A stretch of 18,889 nt of DNA from positions 1 to 18,889 of the forward strand of contig JAHEOE010000044.1 of assembly GCA_018609785.1 (NCBI GenBank). The letters run 5' to 3'. Both the position numbers and the translations under genes were made by a program. This DNA is from Minisyncoccota bacterium (lineage in GTDB: Bacteria; Patescibacteriota; Minisyncoccia; SW-4-49-11). Below, one piece after another: positions 12,672 through 18,889 of this stretch (its first letter is position 1; each line of letters begins with the position of its first letter). The notes below the pieces were generated by a model. It was not told the origin of the DNA. It did no database searches and was given only the letters and a program-made list of their open reading frames with translations.

Positions 12672-13691
12672 ATGGAAAAATTTCGCGAACCTCAAGTGAC
12701 CGAAAAAGACCAACCAACCACCGAAGCACCTACGGAAGAAGAACCCGATTTGGCCAAAGTCGAAACAGACGAATACGAAGAGGATGACCTAAGTTATATT
12801 CTCAACCAATTAGAATCATTAGAAAAGAAAGACGAAGAAGAGAAAGAAGAGAACGCTCTTCCCAAACAACACAGTATCGAAACCCGATCCGCGAACGAAG
12901 AACGCCACAAACAACAGCAAAAAGATGCCGCCCAATTGGAGCACATCCGAACCAATCTCACCTTACAGAACATCAAAGAACGCTTGGAAGAAAACAATGT
13001 TCCCATACACGTCCGAGAAACGGACAATAAGCGAGTGTTAACAATAGGGAACAAATTTTACATCACCGAAGGAGCGGAAGACGAATTTTTACAGCAATCC
13101 AAAGCCAAATATGATATTCCAGAAACCGACAAGATTGCCTCCTGGGATTTTACGCCGGAAGTTGCCGGAACCAATATTAAACGTTCTCAGGAGGATGAGA
13201 AAACAAAGATTCAATCCAAGAAATCATTCTTTGCATCGATGTTAAAACTTGCTTATGAGTACAACCAAGAAAAAGATCTCAAACGAAAACTACAAAAAAA
13301 ACAAGAACTCTATCGTCAACTTGCCGCGGAGCAGGAAGATCTGGAGGATCTGGAGGATCTGGAAGATACGTCACATACATCATCAGATAATTTTAGTACT
13401 GAAGCTGACATACTGTCCGAACTGAAAGCATTGAACAATGAAAGGATGTACGAATTTTCTCGACACATGTTCGGAGAAACCAACGAACAAATGGCCGCGT
13501 ATTTCAAAAAACATCTTGGAGACGCCGTTGATATCATCGATTCTCACGAAGACCCCGACCTTTCCGCTAAAGAAGACTACCGTCGGTATAACGTACATGT
13601 GGATTTGGATCAATTGGAAGATGACAACCTTCTAACCCACTTGCACGACAGATATCAGGAAATTCAACGCCAAGAAGAGGAGATGACATAA
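12672..13691 (+). CDS. Acidic, low-complexity/coiled-coil protein, unknown function
   Basis: A 339-residue soluble protein without a recognised domain. Residues 1-75 are Glu/Asp/Pro/Thr-rich and probably disordered. Residues 75-120 and 175-225 are Gln/Lys/Glu-rich with coiled-coil character. A short globular-looking stretch at about 112-160 contains NVPIHVRETDNKRVLTIGNK and FYITEGAEDEFL. Residues 220-232 are a tandem acidic repeat (EDLEDLEDLEDT) encoded by four near-identical 9-base units. The C-terminal 90 residues (HMFGETNEQMAAYFKKHLGD onward) look helical and end in a charged tail. The start lacks an SD sequence and follows a -10-like element at five bases. It lies between two other unrecognised genes in a lower-GC segment. 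A structural, scaffold or partner-binding role is possible but unsupported. Confidence 0.7.
   Translation: MEKFREPQVTEKDQPTTEAPTEEEPDLAKVETDEYEEDDLSYILNQLESLEKKDEEEKEENALPKQHSIETRSANEERHKQQQKDAAQLEHIRTNLTLQNIKERLEENNVPIHVRETDNKRVLTIGNKFYITEGAEDEFLQQSKAKYDIPETDKIASWDFTPEVAGTNIKRSQEDEKTKIQSKKSFFASMLKLAYEYNQEKDLKRKLQKKQELYRQLAAEQEDLEDLEDLEDTSHTSSDNFSTEADILSELKALNNERMYEFSRHMFGETNEQMAAYFKKHLGDAVDIIDSHEDPDLSAKEDYRRYNVHVDLDQLEDDNLLTHLHDRYQEIQRQEEEMT
13334..13369 (+). repeat. Four 9-bp tandem units in the acidic gene
   Basis: GAAGATCTG, GAGGATCTG, GAGGATCTG and GAAGATACG, coding for the EDL repeats. It looks like slippage-prone expansion within an acidic linker. Confidence 0.8.
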
Positions 13692-13749
13692 CCGGATACC
13701 GGTCCGAGTATGATTCACATATATGCACCTAGATCATATATTTTCCAAT

Positions 13750-13781
13750 AAAAAGAGAGTCCGAAATGTTCTCGGACCCTC
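13750..13781 (-). terminator. Intrinsic terminator of the minus-strand 273-residue protein gene
   Basis: GTCCGA (13759-13764) pairs with TCGGAC (13772-13777). The stem is extended by GAG (13755-13757) with CTC (13779-13781) beyond one mismatch. On the minus strand the hairpin is followed by TTTTT (13750-13754). It begins 14 nt after the stop codon of the minus-strand gene. On the plus strand there is no T-tract, so it is probably unidirectional. Confidence 0.85.
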
Positions 13782-13794
13782 ACAGATTCATACC

Positions 13795-14616
13795 TTAAGC
13801 GCTCCATTGGTCACGTGCTCTGCTCACCCCTTCTTCCAGCTCTTCTACGGTGATGCCAATATATGAACAGAACGTTTTCAACATAAACACCAACTCCGTA
13901 TATTCATCAGAATTGGTTCTGGGTGAAGAGTCGAACTGCACGCTTCCCATATGTTTAACACATTCTCTTTCCACTACTTCCAGATTATACACTCTCCGAA
14001 CCAAGTCTACGTTCTGATTGAAATACATTTCTTGAAAAAATTTGTGAGATATGTTTTTCGCCAGATATGTGAACCATGTCTCACAAGCTTGCAAGACACC
14101 AAATCGGAGGGCATAATCGGATAATCCGAACAGGTATTGCGCATCCCATAAACATGAGTAAAGCGTAAATACAACTCTTTTAAAGTCATCTGTCAGAACC
14201 GTTCTATGGAGGTAATACTCCATAAACGTAGGATCTTTGTGTAACTCTAATCCTAAATCCGAGATCGAAAACGTGTCTTTTCCGATACACTGAGATGAAG
14301 GGAATACACGATGGCGTAAAACATCTGTCCAGATTTGAGTCGCCTCACGTATTCCGTCTTCTGCCATTTGGTGAGATAAATGCGTATTCTGTACCAAATA
14401 GCGCGCAATATCGCGTAAAACTCCCTTCCCGTCTTGCCAGCCGTCAACAGCATGATCAAAAAAGAAGCGGGCTTCTCGAATGTTTACATTTTTAGGAAGC
14501 ACTCCATATTCGCTGTTTTTTCCCAATACCCATCTATGGGTAACTTCCCTGGCAAACGTTGACTGAACCTGATTTCTTAAACCGTATTGAGCACTGAATC
14601 GTAACGGAGTATGCAT
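13795..14616 (-). CDS. 273-residue soluble protein, unknown function
   Basis: Not recognised. The start ATG at 14614-14616 is chosen because AAGGAGGAA, the strongest SD sequence in the window, lies seven bases upstream; an ATG ten codons earlier would contain that SD. A TTGACG-N17-TAGATT promoter precedes it and an intrinsic terminator follows, so it is a self-contained unit. The protein is rich in aromatic residues and probably mainly helical, with no signal peptide or clear membrane segment. Conspicuous stretches are ARFFFDHAVDGWQDGKG (about 49-65), FMEYYLHRTVLTDDFKRVVF near 135-155 and a C-terminal helix ending VEELEEGVSRARDQWSA. No catalytic motif is evident. It converges on the acidic coiled-coil gene. 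Lower GC and strong expression signals suggest an accessory or horizontally acquired gene. Confidence 0.75.
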   Translation of the reverse strand: MHTPLRFSAQYGLRNQVQSTFAREVTHRWVLGKNSEYGVLPKNVNIREARFFFDHAVDGWQDGKGVLRDIARYLVQNTHLSHQMAEDGIREATQIWTDVLRHRVFPSSQCIGKDTFSISDLGLELHKDPTFMEYYLHRTVLTDDFKRVVFTLYSCLWDAQYLFGLSDYALRFGVLQACETWFTYLAKNISHKFFQEMYFNQNVDLVRRVYNLEVVERECVKHMGSVQFDSSPRTNSDEYTELVFMLKTFCSYIGITVEELEEGVSRARDQWSA

Positions 14617-14655
14617 GGAGAATTCCTCCTTAGAAAAAAAGAACAATGCATATAT

Positions 14656-14684
14656 AATCTATCAGCAACCGCACAAACCGTCAA
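14656..14684 (-). promoter_or_regulatory. Promoter of the 273-residue protein gene
   Basis: On the minus strand, TTGACG (14679-14684) and TAGATT (14656-14661) are 17 bp apart. The -10 box ends 39 nt before the ATG, leaving a leader that includes the AAGGAGG SD sequence (14623-14631). Confidence 0.65.
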
Positions 14685-14750
14685 ACCATACATATCTCTT
14701 TGAATGCCTCAATTAACTAAGTAAAAGCCCAATCAGTTCACTCTTTATAC

Positions 14751-14790
14751 GAATCTCAAAATACAACTGTGTATCCATCGTATATCCACT
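14751..14790 (-). repeat. GATATAC-family block, copy 5 (inverted)
   Basis: On the minus strand GGATATACGATGGATACACA and GTTGTATTTTGAGAT are visible, in the same order as the plus-strand block at 6171-6200. It lies directly before element B. Confidence 0.6.
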
Positions 14791-14798
14791 TTGCTACT

Positions 14799-14948
14799 AG
14801 AAGTCATCTCACCTATAAATCCTATATGAAGGCAATAGAGCGTATGAACGAATTTTGGGATAGGGTGTGGCCGTAGGCGTTAATGGCAGTGAATACGTCT
14901 CTGTCGCCTTCATAGAATTTCACCTTAAATAATTTTGAGATGGTCTCT
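14799..14948 (+). repeat. CATCTC-terminal inverted repeat element, copy B
   Basis: A 150-bp relative of copy A. The left end AGAAGTCATCTC (14799-14810) is shortened and lacks the A-run. The right end TTTTGAGATGGTCTCT (14933-14948) is intact. The stem is TATGAAGGCAATAGAG (14825-14840) with CTCTGTCGCCTTCATA (14899-14914), carrying one A-C mismatch and one T-G wobble relative to the perfect stem in A. The inner CGTAT/ATACG pairing is kept and the loop is 47 nt. The loop and 3' half are nearly identical to A, so the two copies are fairly recent relatives about 9.6 kb apart. With flanking blocks it fills most of the 519-bp gap from 14617 to 15135. Confidence 0.85.
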
Positions 14949-14949
14949 A

Positions 14950-15080
14950 ATAACTTGCTGCCCGCTACTTGCTTGCTACTATTCACACAACCGTATATCC
15001 AGATATTCCTGGCTTTTCACTTCTGGCTTCTCTTTCATAGATTCCAAATACTAAATTCTCATAACTCGCTACTGTTTCCG
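14950..15080 (-). repeat. Inverted dispersed block: GTAGCAGG-type, GATATACGGTTGTGTG, GAAGCCAGAAGTGA, TTTAGTATTTGG
   Basis: Read on the minus strand, this block contains the same ordered pieces as the spacers at 6190-6250 and 9546-9640: TAGCGAGTTATGAGAATTTA, GTATTTGGAATCTATGAAAG, AGAAGCCAGAAGTGAAAAGC and AGGAATATCTGGATATACGG. It is non-coding by inspection. Confidence 0.7.
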
Positions 15081-15135
15081 ATTCTGGATTTCAACCTTGT
15101 CTCCATGCTACAATATCCTCATATAAAGAGATTGT

Positions 15136-16578
15136 ATGACCGAAATTCCCGTGCACGTAAGTTCTATTGCCCATACCTTGATTGAGGCGGGGTACGAAGC
15201 GTACCTCGTAGGAGGGAGCGTGCGTGACGTGCTTGCGGACAAAGAGCCCAAAGACTGGGACTTCACCACCGACGCGCCGCCGGCAAAAATCCAGGAACTT
15301 TTCCCCGATTCCGTCTACACCAATGATTTTGGAACGGTGGGAATCAAACACCGCAAATCTGAGGACGAGACGGAAATTGTGGAGGTTACCACCTACCGCG
15401 CGGAATCGGCCTACGAAGACGCGCGTCGTCCGAAAGAAGTCTCCTTTATTTCCTCAGTGACCGAAGATTTGGCTCGCCGAGACTTTACCATCAACGCCAT
15501 GGCGCTTCATCCCACCGGTGAGGTGGTGGATCCGTTTGGAGGAGCGCAAGATCTGGAACGCGGCCTCATTCGCACGGTGAACAATCCCGACGACCGCTTT
15601 CAAGAAGACGCGCTCCGCCTGATGCGAGCCATACGCTTTGCCTGTCAGCTAAACTTCTCTATTGAAGACGAGACGTGGGACGCTCTGCACCGGAACGCGG
15701 ATAATTTCGCGCACATCGCGTCCGAACGTATTAAAGACGAATTCAATAAATTGCTCCTGACCGAGACACCCATGCGCGGAATAACTCTGTTGGAAGAGGC
15801 GGGACTCCTCTCCTATATTATGCCCGAACTGCGGGAAGGCATTGACTGCGGACAGAACAAACATCATATCTACACCGTCTGGGAACACAACCTCCGAAGT
15901 CTTCAACATGCGGCCGACCGAGGGTGGAACCTGACCATTCGCATGGCCGCGTTACTTCATGATGTCGCCAAACCTCGTACCAAAGCGGGCGAGGGGTATT
16001 ACTCCACCTTTCACGGTCATGAGGTGGAAGGCGCGACCATGGCTTACGACATGCTTTCACGCCTGGCCTATCCCAAAACCTTCCGCGCCAAAATCTCCAA
16101 ACTCGTGAGATACCACATGTTCTACTACGATGTCGGCGAAGTCACGGAACGTTCCGTCCGCCGCCTGGTTCGCAAAGTCGGTCAGGAACATATCGCGGAT
16201 CTCATTAAACTCCGTCAGTGCGACCGCATTGGGAGCGGAACTCCCAAAGCGCGGCCCTACCGTCTGCGTCATTTCGAATACATGACCGAACGGGTTATGC
16301 AACAGCCGCTCTCAGTTTCCATGCTCGCCGTGGACGGGAGCGATCTCATACGAGAGCTCAACCTTACCCCCGGCCCCATCGTGGGCGCTCTGCAAAACGC
16401 GCTCCTTGTGGAAGTACTTGACAATCCGGACCATAACACACGCGAATATCTCCTAAACCGCGCGCGCGAACTCCAAGACCGCGACCCGCGGGAACTCAAA
16501 CAAGCCACGAACGAAATTCTCGATGCCAAAGAAGAAGAACGGAGTCACCAACTCAAAAACAAATACCACCTAACCTAG
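15136..16578 (+). CDS. cca: CCA-adding enzyme (tRNA nucleotidyltransferase, class II, with HD domain)
   Basis: Adds or repairs the 3' CCA end of tRNAs from CTP and ATP. A related poly(A) polymerase is the main alternative, since the families share these motifs. The protein has 480 residues. Visible motifs: LVGGSVRD (24-31), DWDFTTDA (40-47) with metal-binding Asp40 and Asp42, RRDFTINAMA (from 114), and the EDALRLMRAIRFA helix (from 157) typical of nucleotide recognition. An HD domain follows, with LLHDVAKP at His275-Asp276. The CCA-adding reading is favoured because the only tRNA in the window lacks an encoded CCA. AAAGAG lies six bases before the ATG as a weak SD sequence. The hexokinase-like gene starts six bases after the stop, so the two are probably co-transcribed. 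Confidence 0.93.
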   Translation: MTEIPVHVSSIAHTLIEAGYEAYLVGGSVRDVLADKEPKDWDFTTDAPPAKIQELFPDSVYTNDFGTVGIKHRKSEDETEIVEVTTYRAESAYEDARRPKEVSFISSVTEDLARRDFTINAMALHPTGEVVDPFGGAQDLERGLIRTVNNPDDRFQEDALRLMRAIRFACQLNFSIEDETWDALHRNADNFAHIASERIKDEFNKLLLTETPMRGITLLEEAGLLSYIMPELREGIDCGQNKHHIYTVWEHNLRSLQHAADRGWNLTIRMAALLHDVAKPRTKAGEGYYSTFHGHEVEGATMAYDMLSRLAYPKTFRAKISKLVRYHMFYYDVGEVTERSVRRLVRKVGQEHIADLIKLRQCDRIGSGTPKARPYRLRHFEYMTERVMQQPLSVSMLAVDGSDLIRELNLTPGPIVGALQNALLVEVLDNPDHNTREYLLNRARELQDRDPRELKQATNEILDAKEEERSHQLKNKYHLT

Positions 16579-16584
16579 TTCTCT

Positions 16585-17709
16585 ATGTCCGTTCTCCCTG
16601 AATCTTATACAGATCATGATCTCAAATCAATTACGCAAATCTTAACACGCGCGTTTGAAAGTGTAGCCCCGGGAGAGATGGAAAACGGAGTATCCGCCAT
16701 TCCCAACCCGCTGCCACCCTGCACACTTGTGGCAGAAGACGAACCCTTCCAGATTATGGTAGTGGGAGGTACAAACTTTCGCAGCGCGCGCGCTCGATTG
16801 CATAACGGGCAGATCATTATCGATGAAGTACAGGAATGCGAGCTTCCTCTTCTCGCCACCCGCAAAACCTTTCTTTCGTTACTTTCCGCGTATCTGATGG
16901 ACGATATCTCTCTTCTGGCCGTAAACTTCTCCTTCCCGTTACAGGCATTTCTCCGAGAAGACCGACTGGACGGAACGATCATGAGAGGAAGCAAGCAACA
17001 CACGCTCACCAATCTCAAAGGAAAAACCTTGGGACAAGAAATTGAAGCGTATGTTAACTCTACACGCACTCCCCCTCTCTCGGTTACGTGCGCTCACGAC
17101 ACTACCTGTCTATTGCTCGCCGCTTACGAACAAACCGGCCAATCTCCCCTCATTGGCGGTGTTATCGGCACGGGAATGAACTTTGCCCGCCTCGAGAACG
17201 AACGAGTGATTAACTTCGAGTCCGGGAATTTCTCCAACTTCCCCGCCACGGAAACCGGACAGAAAATCGACGAGGAAAGCGACACGCCGGGTGAACAACA
17301 GTATGAGAAGGAAGTGGCGGGTGCGTTTCTCCCCTTGCATTACAACCATTTCCTACAATTCCGGAACGCAGAGTTTACGCCCATTTCAACGACGGAAGAC
17401 CTAAGTGGTATCGCCGCAGACGATCACCATCCGCATCGCGACGTCGCCCGCAGACTTCTGCACCGTTCGGCACGCCTGGCCGCCTGTCAAATAGCAGGAC
17501 TCTTTCACGCCGGAGGACGCGATCCCCTCACCTTTGCCATGGAAGGAAGCCTGTTTTGGAAAGGCTGGAACTATCGCAAAACCATCACTCGCACCCTCAA
17601 GCTGCTTGACGTTCCTCCGTCCGCCATTCGGTGGACACACATCGAAGACAGCGCGCTTTACGGCGGCGGGCGTTTGGTTGTTGCATCAAATTATTCTTCA
17701 CAGACCTAA
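16585..17709 (+). CDS. Hexokinase-like sugar kinase, divergent
   Basis: A 374-residue protein with the ordered motifs of the eukaryotic-type hexokinase family, which phosphorylates hexoses with ATP; shorter than typical (about 450-500). Visible: VVGGTNFRSARARL (59-72, phosphate-1 region), VNFSFPLQ (113-120, cf. FSFP), RGSKQHTLTNLKG (134-146, cf. the WTKGF region), AHDTTCLLLAAYE (170-182) with candidate catalytic Asp172, GVIGTGMNFARL (192-203, phosphate-2), INFESGNF (209-216) and YEKEVAGAFLP (240-250) with candidate sugar-binding Glu212 and Glu241, FAMEGSLFWKG (318-328), and EDSALYGGGRLVVAS (354-368, adenosine region). Oddity: the family's conserved Asp just before the GGTN motif is Val59 here. 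Either activity is altered or the position is compensated. It probably shares a transcript with cca. The assignment rests on motifs recalled by eye. Confidence 0.75.
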   Translation: MSVLPESYTDHDLKSITQILTRAFESVAPGEMENGVSAIPNPLPPCTLVAEDEPFQIMVVGGTNFRSARARLHNGQIIIDEVQECELPLLATRKTFLSLLSAYLMDDISLLAVNFSFPLQAFLREDRLDGTIMRGSKQHTLTNLKGKTLGQEIEAYVNSTRTPPLSVTCAHDTTCLLLAAYEQTGQSPLIGGVIGTGMNFARLENERVINFESGNFSNFPATETGQKIDEESDTPGEQQYEKEVAGAFLPLHYNHFLQFRNAEFTPISTTEDLSGIAADDHHPHRDVARRLLHRSARLAACQIAGLFHAGGRDPLTFAMEGSLFWKGWNYRKTITRTLKLLDVPPSAIRWTHIEDSALYGGGRLVVASNYSSQT

Positions 17710-17734
17710 CCCGAGAAATCTCGATATATGCGCC

Positions 17735-17985
17735 TGGCGTGAGATATGGTAGCGGACACGATTGATATACAGTGGATATACGGTTGTGAAGTAAAAAGTA
17801 GCAGGTAGCACGTTATTAGAATTTAGTATTTGGAATTTGGAAATTAGTAGATATACGGTAGATACATGTGCTCTTTGAGCACGATATACAGTAGCGGATA
17901 CAGTTGATATACAATTGCAGATACGATTGTATATCATGCCCAAAAGGCATATATATCATATCTTGCTACTCGCTACGTGCTACGA
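17735..17985 (+). repeat. GATATAC-family block, copy 6 (longest), with GTAGCAGG/TTTAGTATTTGG units
   Basis: Tandem degenerate units (GATATACAGTGG, GATATACGGTTGTG, GATACAGTTGATATACAATT) surround AGTAGCAGGTAGCACG and TTAGAATTTAGTATTTGG. Hairpins: GTGCTC-TTT-GAGCAC (17868-17882, followed by GATATAC) and ATGCC-CAAAA-GGCAT (17936-17950). The block fills the spacer between two convergent genes. A short CGAGA-AA-TCTCG at 17712-17723 has no T-tract, so no terminator is called. Confidence 0.75.
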
Positions 17986-17989
17986 AATG

Positions 17990-18886
17990 TCACTTCCCCG
18001 ACGGTAACGCCAGCGGCGTATACGGCAAATTCACCTCGTTGGCCTGCTTATAGGCAGCTCCCATAAAGGAAGCACCGGTAACCAGCATCAAATGAACTAA
18101 AAGATAGCGGATCAAAACCACCAACGCTCCTCCTTGAATAGTTGCCAACTCATATATCTCAATCAGATATTCGCCGATGGCGAAAAGCAACACACCAATA
18201 GCCATCACGGTTAGCCACAACATCAAAATTTTATGGTACTCCCCATCCGTAAACTGCTTGCTCTCGGTCCGGGCGGAAAAGAAATCGCGTTGTTCATAGA
18301 CAATAATAGGCGCGGCGAAACTTTGCGTAAACCACACAAATAATGCGCGTATCATCAAAAGTATAACCGAGAGAGCTCCCAGGAGAAGAGGCAAGAACGT
18401 CGAAAAATCACCGGCAAAGTAAAAGACCCCTCCCACAATCGCGGCACCGGCCAAAAATAACCACACCGCCGTCCGTAAAAGCACGGCAATCTGCGTAAGA
18501 ACCCCTCCGATAATTTCCAACAGAGCCCACCGAGACAAGAACATGCGCCGTCCGAACGAGATGTTATCCGAGAGCAAACTCACGCCCATCCCAAACGTCT
18601 GGCTCAAAATCACCAACTGCACAAGAAGCATGACCAGAAACGCCACCGCTCCCACAATCGCCAAATTGATAATCTCAATATCCGCCAATTGCGGAGCAAT
18701 GAACGAATCGGACAAAAACTCCGGAAGATCGGCTTCTCGCTCGGAAAAAATTGTCTTTTGAATAATCCAACCTTGCGCGGATCGAAACGTCTCCCACATC
18801 ACTAATACAATCCCCCCTTCAACAACATATATCACAATCAACGGTACTAAAAACGTTCCCACACGAGACAGACCGCGTTTTAGCAC
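17990..18886 (-). CDS. Polytopic membrane protein, unknown function, possibly cut by the window edge
   Basis: 298 residues from the first ATG in the window, which lies three bases from the edge; the true start may be further upstream, so this may be partial. Six or so hydrophobic segments are visible at about 10-31, 74-98, 122-157, 163-187, 219-241 and 250-275. The second and third are connected by a basic FGRRMFLSRW stretch and a cytoplasmic-looking EQRDFFSARTESKQFTDGEYHK loop lies near 198-219. No transporter signature or catalytic motif was recognised. The overall pattern, several helices with amphipathic linkers, resembles uncharacterised integral membrane proteins such as DUF975/DUF4013-like ones; this is a loose comparison. 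It converges on the hexokinase-like gene across a repeat block. Confidence 0.7.
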   Translation of the reverse strand: MLKRGLSRVGTFLVPLIVIYVVEGGIVLVMWETFRSAQGWIIQKTIFSEREADLPEFLSDSFIAPQLADIEIINLAIVGAVAFLVMLLVQLVILSQTFGMGVSLLSDNISFGRRMFLSRWALLEIIGGVLTQIAVLLRTAVWLFLAGAAIVGGVFYFAGDFSTFLPLLLGALSVILLMIRALFVWFTQSFAAPIIVYEQRDFFSARTESKQFTDGEYHKILMLWLTVMAIGVLLFAIGEYLIEIYELATIQGGALVVLIRYLLVHLMLVTGASFMGAAYKQANEVNLPYTPLALPSGK

Positions 18887-18889
18887 ATC

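Noticed and set aside
17712..17723. Terminator after the hexokinase-like gene (CGAGA-AA-TCTCG)
   Set aside because: The loop is too small for the full stem and no T-tract follows on either strand.

Overview
The window reads as chromosomal DNA of a small-genome bacterium of the candidate phyla radiation (Patescibacteria, Parcubacteria-like). This placement is an inference. It rests on the mix of compact translation genes, a VanW-domain envelope protein, a surface protein built from GIGT-type repeats, a TruB without an obvious C-terminal PUA extension, many start codons without a Shine-Dalgarno (SD) sequence, and intergenic spacers filled with short structured repeats. No 16S rRNA gene is present to test it.

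Layout. 161-2555 (minus): a repeat-rich exported surface protein and a single-pass membrane protein, each preceded by the same promoter-like motif at the same distance from its start. 2634-5048 (plus): leucyl-tRNA synthetase. 5480-6124 (plus): TsaC/Sua5-type threonylcarbamoyl-AMP synthase. 6413-7855 (minus): a VIT1-like metal transporter followed six bases later by the tRNA pseudouridine synthase truB. 7902-9545 (plus): VanW-domain envelope protein. 9922-11340 (plus): cysteinyl-tRNA synthetase. 11913-11986 (minus): tRNA-Thr(CGT) without an encoded CCA. 12297-14616: three unrecognised genes of visibly lower GC than the housekeeping genes; two of them have textbook promoters, SD sequences and terminators. 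15136-17709 (plus): CCA-adding enzyme plus a hexokinase-like protein, six bases apart. 17990-18886 (minus): a polytopic membrane protein reaching the window edge.

Most recognised genes serve tRNA: two aminoacyl-tRNA synthetases, t6A synthesis (TsaC), pseudouridine-55 (TruB), CCA addition, and one tRNA-Thr that would need CCA addition and is an expected t6A substrate. The rest concern the envelope, metal transport and possibly sugar phosphorylation.

The most unusual content lies between the genes. At least four families of short repeats occur: (1) elements with AGA-N(3)-CATCTCAAAA inverted termini, around a conserved stem with a loop of about 45 nt; (2) three tandem copies of a two-hairpin, probably three-way-junction element next to tRNA-Thr, whose stems differ in sequence but keep pairing; (3) GATATAC-type blocks carrying small hairpins with compensatory changes; (4) CCTCCTTTTTAAAAGGAGG-type palindromes. 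No transposase, integrase or reverse transcriptase gene is in the window, so any mobilising enzyme must act in trans.
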